The notes beneath the pieces are model-generated. The model was not told the origin of the DNA and did not search any database. It worked only from the letters and a program-made list of their open reading frames with translations. From Actinopolyspora erythraea (GTDB lineage Bacteria > Actinomycetota > Actinomycetes > Mycobacteriales > Pseudonocardiaceae), in NCBI RefSeq assembly GCF_002263515.1, contig NZ_CP022752.1:2046001-2110000 (forward strand): a stretch of 64,000 nucleotides of DNA, given 5' to 3'. The position numbers and the translations under genes are program-made. Positions 8,727 through 17,454 of the stretch are shown piece by piece. How positions within the stretch are numbered: position 1 is the stretch's first letter; the number at the start of each line of letters is the position of its first letter.

Positions 8727-9042
8727 AGCAGGTCCTCCCGACGTAGGAGGCGAAACGAATGTCGTCGGTGCTTCCCAGATAGGTCACACCGGGGCCTACG
8801 CACTTGGTGTAGTCCGGCGCCCAGATCGTGTCCACGTTGATCACGACGCGGGTGGTGTCGGAGCAGTGGTTGTACTTGGCGTCGTGCTCGGTCTCGAAGT
8901 ACCCGCACGGCGTCCTGGCGGGGTCGTTCGAGCGTTCCTGCGAAGGCACTGCTGGTGCGGCCGAGGCCACGGTGGCCACGAGCAGGCTTCCGGTGGCGAT
9001 AGCCAAGGCCGTTGTCGTCTTCAGATTGAAAACACTTCGCAT
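8725..9042 (-). CDS. Small secreted DUF6355-like protein
   Basis: A 105-residue precursor with a Sec-type signal peptide: MRSVFNLKTTT, a hydrophobic core LAIATGSLLVATVASA, and a cleavage site near AAPA. The mature part of about 75 residues carries four cysteines in CGYFETEHDAKYNHC and KCVGPGVTYLG...GRTC. This pattern resembles the actinobacterial DUF6355 family, which databases label natural product biosynthesis without a proven reaction; the match is from memory. The ATG at 9042 has GAGGGA with 5-base spacing. Two disulfides are likely outside the cell. No biosynthetic cluster surrounds it, so a role in secondary metabolism is not supported here. Confidence 0.7.
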   Translation of the reverse strand: MRSVFNLKTTTALAIATGSLLVATVASAAPAVPSQERSNDPARTPCGYFETEHDAKYNHCSDTTRVVINVDTIWAPDYTKCVGPGVTYLGSTDDIRFASYVGRTC

Positions 9043-9347
9043 ATTATCCCTCGTTCTCGGTGAACACCTCGGAACTCGCCGGAACTGAGGAAAGCGGCGA
9101 TCGGCCGCCGTTCTCCGATCCGGCGCCACCCCCACGGCGGGGCACGTCCGGGAAAGTGGCAATGAGGTCCCGGTGCTCGGATCTCATGATTTCTCGCTCG
9201 TGCCGAATCGGGGCGCCGCGAATGGATCACCGGAACAATCTAGAAAGAACCCGTCGAGAGATACAGCGATTACGGGAGTTTCCCACCCGATCGCGTGGAA
9301 TTCGTTCCCGCCGCGGCGGGACGTCCGGCCGGGAGCGGTGCTCGTGC
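9043..9347. other. Intergenic region, nothing assigned
   Basis: A 305-base gap between the start of the DUF6355-like gene and the stop of the broken amidohydrolase. It must contain the minus-strand promoter of the former. No convincing hairpin, repeat or small gene was seen. Confidence 0.4.
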
Positions 9348-10971
9348 TCACTCACCACCGCGGTGAACGAATCCGCCGTCGACCATGGTCAGGTCCACGC
9401 CGACGTTGCCGATCTCCCGTGGGGGCAGCTCGAACGGATTCGCGTCGAGCACGGCCAGGTCGGCCCGCTTGCCCGGTTCCAACGAACCGGTGTGCCCCTC
9501 CAGCCGGTGTGCCCGCGCGCTGCCGATCGTCGATGCGTTCAGGGCCTCGGAGAGCGTGATCGCCTCCCCGGGAAGCAGGGGCGGCCCGTCGTCCGCGAGA
9601 CCGGTGCGGTTGACCGCCACGTGTATCGCCCGCATCGGGTCGATCGTCGAAACCGGCCAGTCACTTCCGGTAGCCAACAACGCGCCCGTGGCCAGTAGCG
9701 ATCCGAACGGATACTGCCGCGCGTACCGCTCCGGGCCCAGGTGGGGGGCGGTGAGCTCCGTCATGGCGGCGTCGTTGTGCGCCCACTCGGCCTGGATGTT
9801 GGCCACCACCCCCAGTTCGGCGAAGCGCGTGAGGTCGTCGGGGTGCACCACCTGCAAGTGGGCGATCTGGTGCCGGTTCCCGCTGTCGCCGTTGGCGCCG
9901 CGCGCCGCGGCCACGGCGTCCAACGCCTGTCGCACGGCCCGGTCACCCACCGCGTGGAAGTGCACGGCGAACCCCACCGCGTCGAGCCGCCGCACCGCTT
10001 CGTCCAGCTCGGGTTGGTCCAGGTACGAGGTGCCGCTGCCGTGTCCGTGCAGGTACGGACGCAGCATCGCGGCGGTGAAGTTCTCGCAGACCCCGTCGAG
10101 CATCATCTTGACCGAAGGGGTACCCAGCCGTCGGCCACGCGCCGCCGCGGCGCGCTCCAGCAGCTCGGGGATCTGCTCGGTACCCCGTTCCCGGTCCCAC
10201 CACAGCGAACCGGTCACCCGTCCGGTCAACCGGCCCGCGCGGTCGAGTTCCCGATAGAACTCGAGGGGGTCGGGATAGCCCAGGTAGGGGCCGAGTATGG
10301 CGTCGTGCCAGGCGGTGACCCCGTGCTCGTGCAGCCGACGCTGCCCGGCCAGCAGTGCCTGCAGGTGCTCCTCCCGGCGAGCTCGCGGCACGTGACGGCT
10401 CACCAGTTCGACCGCCGTCTCGTGCAGGGTCCCCTGTGGGAAGCCGTCCCGATCGCGTTCGATGCGGCCCCGGGGGATCGGGGGTGTCGCGGTCGATGCC
10501 CGCGAGCCGCAGGGCGACGCTGTTCGCCCACCCGCCGTGCTGGTCCTCGTTGATCAGCAGTGCCGGGCGTTCGCCCGTAACGCAGTCCAGGCTTTCGCGG
10601 TCGGGACACCCGCCGGGGAACAGGGCCATCTCCCAGCCACCGCCGAGCACCCACTCCGCGCCGGGATGTTTTGAGGCGTACTCGGCCACCCGTCGCAGGC
10701 ACTCCGCGCTGCTCCCGCTGTCGGTCAGATCGCACCTGACGAGCTGCAGACCGCCGTAGAGCGGGTGCACATGGGCGTCCTGCAGGCCGGGGAGCAGCAT
10801 CCGGCCGCGCAGCTCGACGACCTCGGTCTCTTCGGACAGCGACTCCGCGACCTCGGCACGACCCAGTGCCAGGATCCTGCCGTCACCGACGGCCACGGCG
10901 TCGGTGAACGGCCGGCCGGAGACCATGGTCGCCACCGTTCCGCCGAGGAAAGCCGTCTCGGCGCCGGGCAT
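9348..10971 (-). pseudogene. Frameshifted amidohydrolase (YtcJ-like, family 3)
   Basis: Two frames together encode a metal-dependent amidohydrolase of about 540 residues. The N-terminal frame (10971 down to about 10470) has the metal motif LPGLQDAHVHP and ends in the conserved stretch GIDRDTPDP. The second frame resumes with GRIERDRDG, then HFHAVGDRAVRQALDA, HQIAHLQVVHPDD and ATGSDWPVSTIDP. The frame changes in the run of C and G at 10468-10476, where one extra base, or two missing, would explain it. The ATG at 10971 overlaps the previous stop as TGATG. Either a true mutation or a sequencing error is possible; otherwise all family motifs are kept. Substrate unknown. Confidence 0.8.
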
Positions 10972-11843
10972 CAGGAGTTCTGCTTCGCGGTGATCACCGA
11001 GACCGCCAGTTCGCGAGCCTCGTCGTCCACGTAGGGGAGCTGGAAGTCGCGCTCGCGGATGTGCCGCACCAGATCCGCCTGCGGAGCCAGTTCGTGGGTG
11101 CGCAGGTAGTAACCGACCGCACCCGGCCAGATCCAGCTACCGTCGGTGTGAAACGTCATGGGCACGGTGGCCCTGCCGTACGGATCGAGGCGGTCGCTGT
11201 CGTAACCGCGGGCCGCGAGGATCACGGGGGCGCGTTCGAGGTACTCCAGCACCAGGTCCCGCTCCTCGGGGGGCAGCTCCCCTCGATTGGTCACCGGGCG
11301 CCCCACCGCGTCGGTGCCGTCGAACACCTCCGCCCTGCGGAGCTGTTCCGGGCTCCGCGCGGAGGCGGGCGTGGTGATTCCGCCCCGTTCCGCGAGCCAG
11401 GCGGGGATGTTGTGCGTCGCGCGGGGGTACAGGCTCAGTTCCGCGGCGAACTCCGTGTACGGGGGTTCCTGCTCCCAGTCCGGGTTGTGGTCGCCGTTGA
11501 AGTCGACGCTGTAGCTCGCCGGACGGCTGAGCCGGTAGGTGGCGCTGACCCATGTTCCGCGGTGTGGCTGGTACATGCCGTGCCGCAGTTCGGCGAACAG
11601 CTCTCCCACCTCGGGGGTGACGACGACCGGGATGCCCGTTCCGTTGGGGGCGATCAACTCCGCGGCGAGCTCACGGTACGAACCGACCGCGCGGTATCGC
11701 ACGCTCACTTCCTGCCAACCCGGTGGCAGCGAGTGCACGATCCCCCGACCGATTCGCTGGATCATGTCCTGCTGACCCTGCTGATCCAGCGTGCCCGGGG
11801 GTTCCTTCCCGGCGGGCTCGCTCGGTGGTTCCGGTTGGCTCAT
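10971..11843 (-). CDS. YezG-like immunity-family protein with C-terminal extension
   Basis: A 290-residue cytosolic protein. Residues about 25-160 resemble the YezG/DUF600 antitoxin family of polymorphic-toxin systems: IQRIGRGIVHSLPPGWQEV, ELFAELRHGMYQPHRGTW and YSVDFNGDHNPDWEQEPP. A second region (about 185-285) includes VPMTFHTDGSWIWPGAVGYY and LVRHIRERDFQLP, a motif set recalled from other actinobacterial immunity or effector-linked proteins but without a named function. The ATG at 11843 has GGAGGA 8 bases upstream. No toxin gene is adjacent; instead the stop overlaps the start of the broken amidohydrolase. If it is an immunity protein it is an orphan here. Confidence 0.6.
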   Translation of the reverse strand: MSQPEPPSEPAGKEPPGTLDQQGQQDMIQRIGRGIVHSLPPGWQEVSVRYRAVGSYRELAAELIAPNGTGIPVVVTPEVGELFAELRHGMYQPHRGTWVSATYRLSRPASYSVDFNGDHNPDWEQEPPYTEFAAELSLYPRATHNIPAWLAERGGITTPASARSPEQLRRAEVFDGTDAVGRPVTNRGELPPEERDLVLEYLERAPVILAARGYDSDRLDPYGRATVPMTFHTDGSWIWPGAVGYYLRTHELAPQADLVRHIRERDFQLPYVDDEARELAVSVITAKQNS

Positions 11844-12260
11844 ACCTGCATCCTCCCAGTCGGATGGCCGAATCTGGCTGCTCCCGCGATTTCGCGACTG
11901 GTGTTCGGCGCGCGGTTGTGCGAGACGACTCCGCCACAAGCCTAGTAGTACTTCGGTGCTCCTCGTCGGGCTCGCTTCGGGTGTCGTGCCCGCTTCGCGG
12001 AGCCCTCCCGCGCCGTCGGTCGGGACGATCACGAGGCGGCCGTCCGACGTCGGCTTCCGGTAGCGGGGTCCGGGGGAGTCGCCGCCGCGCGACCATCGGC
12101 TGGAGCCGGGCCGACGAAGTTCCGAGGAGCGGCCGGAAAGTTCCGTCCGGCTTTCGGGTGGACTCTCGGTAACCGAAATGGCTGGTCGAATTCACCCGTA
12201 TTGACGATGTTTTAGGCGGTAGGGTGCTGGGTGCTGCTGTCGATCGCCTGCGAGGTCCCC
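11844..12260. other. Divergent intergenic region
   Basis: A 417-base gap between the YezG-like gene (minus) and the broken epimerase (plus). It should hold both promoters. A TTGACG hexamer at 12201-12206 lies upstream of the epimerase, but no -10 at normal spacing is evident, so no promoter is called. Confidence 0.4.
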
Positions 12261-13191
12261 GTGCCTTTGCGCGTGTTCGTAGCCGGAGCCACCGGCGTGG
12301 TCGGACGACATCTGCTGCCGATGCTGGCAGAGCGTGGGCACCACGTAACCGCGCTGGTGAACGGAGAACCCCGGTTCTCCTCCGGTGCCGACACCCTGCT
12401 GTCCGCTGATCTGTTCGACTTCCCCGGGCTGCGTCACGCCCTCCGGGTCGCCGCCCCCGACACGGTGCTGCAGTTGTCGGGCCCCGACGGGGCGGACACC
12501 GAGGAGGCGTTGTGGCACACCGCCCGGCTGCGTGAACAGGGGACGCGCAACCTGCTGGCGGCCGCCGCCGAGGTGGGGGTGCGCCGTGTCGTGGTGCGCA
12601 GTTCCGCCACGGCTTACGCCCGAGGGGACACGAGGTCGCGGACGAGCAGGCGGACCTGTTCACCACCGCTCCGGCAACTGGGGTGAGGCCTGCCGTGCTG
12701 TCGAGGAGATGGAGCGAGTCCTGCTGCAGGAGCCGGAGATCGAAGGGGTGGCCCTTCGGTTCGGTGAGCTCTACGGGGCCGACACTCCCTTCGCCGAATC
12801 GGGTGACGTCTACCGCCTCGTGCGAGGCAGCGCCCTGCCACTCGTCGAGACAGGCGGGGGAGTCACCTCGTTCACGCACGTCGAGGACGCCGCCGCTGCC
12901 GTGCTCGAGGCGCTGCACGACGTCGAACCCGCCGCGTACAACGTGGTGGACAACGAGCCCGCCGAGAGCGGGGAGTGGTTGCCCGCCTACGCACGTATGA
13001 TCGGGGGCCCCGAGCCGGTGTCGCTGACCTTGGAGCAGGCCAATCAGCAGCTCGACTGGGCGACGGTGCACCGGCTGACCGAACAACGCGGGGCCAGTAA
13101 CTTCCGTTTCAGGGAGGTTTCCGGGTGGCGCCCTCGCTGGCCCAGCTGGCGCGAGGGGCTGACCAACCTCTTCGGCTTCTGGCCGGTCTGA
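12261..13191 (+). pseudogene. NAD-dependent epimerase/dehydratase with two frameshifts
   Basis: An SDR-type nucleotide-sugar epimerase/dehydratase-like gene that is split over three frames. The first segment has the Rossmann motif FVAGATGVVGRHLL and VRRVVVRSSATAY. After about 12624 (a run of four G) the family pattern continues one frame over as GHEVADEQADLFTTAP, and at about 12671-12673 it moves again to GNWGEACRAVEEMER, ending with GGGVTSFTHVEDAA and a normal C-terminus. Each change is explained by one lost base. GTG 12261 has GAGGTC just upstream. Two deletions within 50 bases suggest either a decaying gene or local sequence error. Substrate unknown. Confidence 0.75.
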
Positions 13192-13245
13192 GCACGTTGG
13201 TACGACGGGTGCTCCCACCCTCGTGGTTTTCCCCGCTCGGAATTC

Positions 13246-13596
13246 GTGGGTGCGGAAAAGAACGTCGCTTTTGGCTCCGCTCTCGGGTTCGTCCCGGCGA
13301 AGCTCTCCGAGCAGGGGTTCCGAGCAGGGGTGCGGCCCTCGTCGTTCGAACGGTTCGACAGGGTTGTCTCCGACTTCGGAACCAAGGTGCGCGATCAGCC
13401 GGCCGATACGGATTCCGCGCGGGGCCCGGGGGGAAACGTCAACTCTGCCGGAGGAGCACTGAGAGCGTATGACAGGTGGCTCGGAGGTAGTGATCCGCAC
13501 GGAGGAATCGATTCTCAGACGGTGCGGAACACCTACCGGAACGGAGCCGAGATTCACACCAAGGCCGCCGACCACGCCGGGGGTCCGCTGCCCTGA
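13246..13596 (+). CDS. Hypothetical protein, weakly supported
   Basis: An open frame of 116 codons starting at a GTG with no clear ribosome binding site. I do not recognise it. The last 50 residues (LRAYDRWLGGSDPHGG ... YRNGAEIHTKAADHAGG) look protein-like, while the first half is less convincing. Third-position G+C is lower than in neighbours. It ends just before a 14-bp hairpin (13603-13644), which mildly supports expression. It may be a degenerate fragment of a larger gene, since the flanking genes are broken too. Confidence 0.3.
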   Translation: MGAEKNVAFGSALGFVPAKLSEQGFRAGVRPSSFERFDRVVSDFGTKVRDQPADTDSARGPGGNVNSAGGALRAYDRWLGGSDPHGGIDSQTVRNTYRNGAEIHTKAADHAGGPLP

Positions 13597-13602
13597 GTCC
13601 GA

Positions 13603-13644
13603 TCTCCGGTGGTTCGATCCGTGCTCGGGCCGAACCACCGGAGA
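13603..13644. terminator. Hairpin with 14-bp perfect arms
   Basis: Arms 13603-13616 and 13631-13644 are perfectly complementary with a 14-base loop. The hairpin lies between a plus-strand frame ending at 13596 and a minus-strand gene ending at 13702. No T tract is present; a bidirectional terminator is likely. Confidence 0.55.
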
Positions 13645-13701
13645 CCCCCGTACCACGGAGCCACGACGGGAGTCGCGGTCAACTCCGGTCCGAAGCGGTG
13701 G

Positions 13702-13884
13702 TCAGCCGTGCTCGTAGTCCTCCTCGTCGGGCACCACGATGTGCTGCTCGGCGAGATCCGCCGGGTTGGCGTCCGAGAACGTCCCGCTCGTGGTGAGCTC
13801 GTCCTCCTCCGTCGGCTCGTCGAGGCCTTCCGCGTACGGTTCCTCCTGCTCGGCGGCGTCCCATTCCGGAGTCTCGAAGTTCAT
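13702..13884 (-). CDS. Small acidic protein
   Basis: A 60-residue, very acidic protein with about a third Asp/Glu and no cysteines or membrane segment. It ends in NPADLAEQHIVVPDEEDYEHG, a tail that I associate with small conserved actinobacterial proteins of unknown role, though this is memory only. The ATG at 13884 has AGGAG 9 bases upstream, and the hairpin at 13603-13644 follows the stop. Disorder is likely. Function is unknown. Confidence 0.6.
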   Translation of the reverse strand: MNFETPEWDAAEQEEPYAEGLDEPTEEDELTTSGTFSDANPADLAEQHIVVPDEEDYEHG

Positions 13885-14009
13885 GAGCGTTACTCCTGCC
13901 GACGGCGCGTCGATCCTTTCCGCCCGGGTGCGGACGGGGTTCGCGGCGGAAACCGGTTCGCGAGTGAACGGCGGTTACTTCCTGACCGGCCCGATCGGTG
14001 CCGGACCGA

Positions 14010-14786
14010 TCAGTCCGGCGGAGGAGCCCCCGGTTCGCGGCGCTGCCGTTTGTCACGTTCTCGTACCGGGTCAGCGCCGCCGCGCAACGCCGTGATCATG
14101 CGGAGCCCGGCGTCGGAGACCGCGGTTTCCAGCCCCGTGTCCAACCCACTGTAGACCTGCTGCTTGACGGCTGCCATCGAGGCCGGTGAGCACTCGCGCG
14201 CCAGCGTCGCCGCGTACTCCATCGTCTCGGCAAGTACCCGGTCGGTCGGGACGACTCGGTCGACCAGTCCCAGCTCGTGGGCCCGGGTGCCGTCGATGGT
14301 CCTTGCTGACAGCAGCAGGTCCATGGCGGTGCCGAGCCCCACCAGTTTCGGGAGCAACCACGCCAGGCCGTGCTCGGCGACCATCCCGTCACGACTGAAC
14401 GCCGTGGTGAAACCCGCCTCCGGCGTCGTGAACCGGACATCGGTGAACAACGCGGCGGCCAGCCCCGCCCCCGAGGCGGCACCGTTGATCGCCGAGATCA
14501 CCGGTTTGCGCAACCGCATGCTCAGGCTCAGCCGGTGATGGGTGTCGGTGGTGCCGAGCTCCTCGGAATCCGGCGGTGCCGTGATGTCCGAGCCGGCGCA
14601 GAAGCCGCTTCCCGAACCGGTGAGCACCACGACCCGGACCGACGGATCCCGATCGGCCCGTTCGAGCAGCGCGACGTAGCGGGACTGCATCCCGGGAGTC
14701 CAGGCGTTGAGCTGTTCCGGACGGTTCAACGTCAACAGCAGTACCGCGTCGTGCTGTTCGGCAAGGATCTCGTCGGTGCCTGACAT
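14010..14786 (-). CDS. Enoyl-CoA hydratase/isomerase (crotonase) family protein
   Basis: A 258-residue crotonase-fold enzyme acting on an acyl-CoA thioester. Visible are LNRPEQLNAW, the oxyanion-hole strand GSGSGFCAGSDI, and the second oxyanion segment INGAASGAGLAAALFTDVRF. The usual catalytic Glu of the second segment is not obvious: after FTTPEAGFTTAFSRDG comes MVAEHGLAWLLPKLVG, so the reaction may differ from simple hydration. The ATG at 14786 has GGAGGTG upstream. It is followed on the same strand, further upstream, by remnants of a carnitine dehydrogenase and a thioesterase, so it may originally have served carnitine or betainyl-CoA metabolism. That link is inferred from position only. 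Confidence 0.88.
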   Translation of the reverse strand: MSGTDEILAEQHDAVLLLTLNRPEQLNAWTPGMQSRYVALLERADRDPSVRVVVLTGSGSGFCAGSDITAPPDSEELGTTDTHHRLSLSMRLRKPVISAINGAASGAGLAAALFTDVRFTTPEAGFTTAFSRDGMVAEHGLAWLLPKLVGLGTAMDLLLSARTIDGTRAHELGLVDRVVPTDRVLAETMEYAATLARECSPASMAAVKQQVYSGLDTGLETAVSDAGLRMITALRGGADPVRERDKRQRREPGAPPPD

Positions 14787-14906
14787 GTGATCACCTCCGC
14801 CGGGACTGGCTGGAAACTACCCAGCTATGCGAAGTATCACAAGTCCATTACCTCCGGTCGGGTGAGTAGCGTTCGTGCGGGCCTCACCCGACCGGTGCGT
14901 CCGGAG

Positions 14907-15061
14907 TCAACCGATGGCGCGTCCGGCGTAGTCGGGAACGGGTTCGAGGAGTTCCCCGGCCTTCGCCGCCACGTGCTCGGGCGTCGGGGTCGCGTGTCCC
15001 GAGGATGTCCGTTGTAGTCGATCCACTCGGGTATTACCCGGTAGTGGGAGAGCACGCTCAC
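14907..15061 (-). pseudogene. Thioesterase remnant (carnitine locus)
   Basis: Only the two ends of a hotdog thioesterase remain. The GTG at 15061 begins MSVLSHYRVIPEWIDYNGH, the N-terminus typical of the thioesterase that accompanies L-carnitine dehydrogenase. About 20 codons on, in another frame, comes TPEHVAAKAGELLEPVPDY and AGRAIG before the stop at 14907, matching the C-terminal end of such thioesterases. Roughly the central hundred residues, with the catalytic region, are missing. The GTG overlaps the stop of the dehydrogenase fragment as GTGA, preserving the original operon junction. It cannot be functional. Confidence 0.65.
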
Positions 15062-15402
15062 GACCGCTCCTCCCGGATCCCCCGCACGGCGCCAAGAACA
15101 GCGACGCTCGCCAGGTCGCGGTCGTCCACCAGTTCGGACATGTCGCGCTCTTCCGCCGAGCGCTCGCAGCCGCTGACCATCTCGTCGCGCAGTCGCTCGG
15201 TCAGTTCCGGAGCCTCCAGGTCTGGTCCAGGGGACTTCAGCGAGGGACCGAAGTGGTCCGACATGTGGGCCATGCCGCCTTCACCACCCGCCAGATGGAA
15301 GTTCATGCAGGGGCCGAACAGTGGCCGGCGTAGCCCCGGGCGCTCGGTGACGGCGGTGTCGATCTGCTCCACAGTGGCCTCGCCGTTGTCGACCATGTGC
15401 AG
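15058..15402 (-). pseudogene. C-terminal fragment of L-carnitine (3-hydroxyacyl-CoA-type) dehydrogenase
   Basis: The frame from 15402 down to 15058 matches the C-terminal helical domain of L-carnitine 3-dehydrogenase: NGEATVEQIDTAVTE, LFGPCMNFHLAGGEGGMAHM, DHFGPSLKSP and LRDEMVSGC. The whole N-terminal Rossmann domain, with the NAD site and catalytic residues, is absent. Similarity stops near 15402, and just beyond it a BCCT transporter fragment begins on the other strand. An in-frame ATG at 15435 would give a 125-residue product without cofactor binding. I read this as a dead gene truncated by a deletion. Confidence 0.75.
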
Positions 15403-15411
15403 CTGCCCCGT

Positions 15412-15774
15412 GGCGCCGACCCGGCCCGCTGGCACCGCGTCTTCTGGGCGGTGGTGCTGGCCGCGGTCTCCGTCGCGCTGATGTAGGCGGGCGGCCTCGA
15501 GGCGCTGCAGACCCTGTCGATCAGCACCGCCTTCCCGCTGATATTCGTGCTGGCGCTGGTCGTGGAGTCGTTGCGGCGATGGCTCAGGGACGACGCCAGA
15601 GCCGACCGCGCTGCCGACGACGGTCTCGGGGCCGGATCCGAGGCCGAAGTCCCGGACGAGTCCGGCTCACGGGAACCGGAGGGGAGCCACGCCCCGATGC
15701 CGCCGTGGCGGGCTCCTCGGGGACGTGATGAGGTGTGGGACGGGTCGTCCGGTCGGCATCCGCTGATGAGGTGA
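15412..15774 (+). pseudogene. C-terminal fragment of a BCCT (betaine/carnitine/choline) transporter
   Basis: The plus frame from about 15412 reads GADPARWHRVFWAVVLAAV, a TAG stop at 15484-15486, then AGGLEALQTLSISTAFPLI and FVLALVVESLRRWL with a hydrophilic tail to the stop at 15774. WHRVFWA and AGGLEALQT are characteristic of the last two membrane helices of BCCT carriers. Everything before these helices is missing, and the internal TAG would also end translation. It abuts the carnitine dehydrogenase fragment head to head, which fits one deletion through a former divergent promoter region. The next gene starts 4 bases after its stop. Confidence 0.75.
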
Positions 15775-15777
15775 GCA

Positions 15778-17229
15778 GTGAGTGGAGCAGAGTCGGCAGC
15801 GTCCGCCGTGGCAGCGGGAGACGAAGGGCACACCCGTCGCTGGCGCGTCCTGGCCCTGTGCCTGCTGGCCGGCTTCATGACCCTGCTGGACGTCAGCATC
15901 GTCAACGTGGCCCTGCCGTCGATCCAGCGGGGGCTCGACGCGCCGCCGGTGGCGCTGTCCTGGGTGATCTCCGGTTACGCGTTGACGTTCGGGCTGGTGC
16001 TGGTGCCGATGGGCAAGCTCGGCGACGCCCACGGCCGCGGCAGGATGTTCCTGGTCGCGCTCGCGGCTTTCACCGTGGCCAGTGGTCTCGCCGGAACAGC
16101 GCAGAACGCTGTTTGGCTCGTGGTGGCGCGACTGTTGCAGGGTGCCGCGGGCGGAATGCTCAATCCCCAGGTGCTGGGGCTCATCCAGCAGCAGTTCCAC
16201 GGACGGGAGCGCGGTACCGCCTTCGGGCTGTTCGGCGCGGTGGTCGGGATCTCCACCGCCGTGGGGCCTCTGCTGGGCGGGTTGATCATCGAACTGGCCG
16301 GTGCCCAGCACGGCTGGCGCTGGGTTTTCTTCGTCAACCTGCCGATAGGTCTGGCCGCGCTCGTCGCGGCGGCACGGATCATGCCGCGCGGTGCGGGGAA
16401 CCGGCAACTCCGGGGAGCCGATGTTCTCGGGATGTTCCTCCTCGGGGCGGCCGTGGTCTGCCTGCTGCTGCCGCTGGTCGACCGAGAGGGGATGAGCGGC
16501 CCGCTGAGCTGGTCGCTGTGGGCCGCCGTCCCGGTGTTGCTGCTGTTGTTCGTCACCTGGGAGCGGCGGTGCTACCGCCGCGGGGGATCCCCGCTGGTGG
16601 ACCTGCGACTGTTCCGCATCAGCAGCTACACCTTCGGAGCGACCCTGGGAATGTTGTACTTCGCCGGCTTCACCAGCATCTTCTTCGTCCTCGCCGTCTA
16701 CTTCCAGCGCGGTCTCGGATACTCCGCGCTGCAGGCCGGGCTGGCGCTGACCCCCTTCGCGGTCGGATCCGCCGTTTCCTCCGCGTTCAGCGGTCGCGCG
16801 GTGCACCTACTCGGCCGCAAGGTCGTGCTGCTCGGATTGGGCGGAGCCCTGCTGGGGCTGTTGACCACCGAGATCCTGCTGTCGATGCACCAGGGTGACT
16901 TCGCGGGGCTGGTAACCGCGTTGCCGTTGCTGGTGGGGGGAGTGGGCAGCGGCATGGTGATCTCACCGAACCAGACCGTGACCCTCAGCGAGGTCGATGT
17001 CGCCAGGGGCGGCACCGCGGCGGGGGTGCAGCAGACCGGACAGCGCATCGGTACCGCCATAGGGACCGCCACCGCCTCCGGTCTGTTCTTCGCCGCGCTG
17101 CCCGGTGACTACGACACCGCCATAACGCACGGTCTGCTGGCCTCGGTCTCGTTCGTGGCCGCCGCCGTGCTGGTGGGTCTGCTCGAACTGCTCGTCACCC
17201 GTCGCCGGCGTGAGCCCTCCACCGCGTGA
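15778..17229 (+). CDS. MFS transporter, DHA2 (14-helix) drug-exporter type
   Basis: A 483-residue inner-membrane carrier with about 14 hydrophobic segments, of the EmrB/QacA-like proton antiporter family. Diagnostic motifs are LDVSIVNVALPSIQ in helix 1, WVISGYALTFG in helix 2, GKLGDAHGRGRMF (motif A) and LLQGAAGGMLNPQ. The start is GTG 15778 with AGGTGA close upstream, directly after the dead BCCT fragment, whose 3' end now supplies its leader. The substrate cannot be named. matB follows on the same strand after 225 bases, too far to assume an operon. Confidence 0.88.
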   Translation: MSGAESAASAVAAGDEGHTRRWRVLALCLLAGFMTLLDVSIVNVALPSIQRGLDAPPVALSWVISGYALTFGLVLVPMGKLGDAHGRGRMFLVALAAFTVASGLAGTAQNAVWLVVARLLQGAAGGMLNPQVLGLIQQQFHGRERGTAFGLFGAVVGISTAVGPLLGGLIIELAGAQHGWRWVFFVNLPIGLAALVAAARIMPRGAGNRQLRGADVLGMFLLGAAVVCLLLPLVDREGMSGPLSWSLWAAVPVLLLLFVTWERRCYRRGGSPLVDLRLFRISSYTFGATLGMLYFAGFTSIFFVLAVYFQRGLGYSALQAGLALTPFAVGSAVSSAFSGRAVHLLGRKVVLLGLGGALLGLLTTEILLSMHQGDFAGLVTALPLLVGGVGSGMVISPNQTVTLSEVDVARGGTAAGVQQTGQRIGTAIGTATASGLFFAALPGDYDTAITHGLLASVSFVAAAVLVGLLELLVTRRRREPSTA

Positions 17230-17454
17230 GTGCCGAGCCGAACCGGTTGTCACGTGGAGTTCCGCCGTCCCGGCCGGGACACGTGGTGCTCCGGCTCCGG
17301 CAGCCCAGACCTCGCGGCCGTATCCGGGTGTGCCGTCCGGTGGTGCTCCGACGCGCTCTGGTGCCTGCGGCGGAGCCCGAGACCGAAGCTGTGAACCTGC
17401 CTCTGAGACGGTTGTGTGGTCGGTTTGGTGACGGACGGAGTTCCGAGGGCGAGT

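Noticed and set aside
12201..12225. TTGACG...TAGGGT as a sigma-70-type promoter for the epimerase
   Set aside because: The spacer would be only 13 bases, too short for a normal promoter.
13044..13385. Minus-strand frame overlapping the end of the epimerase
   Set aside because: No ribosome binding site, no motif, and it covers clear epimerase coding sequence on the plus strand.
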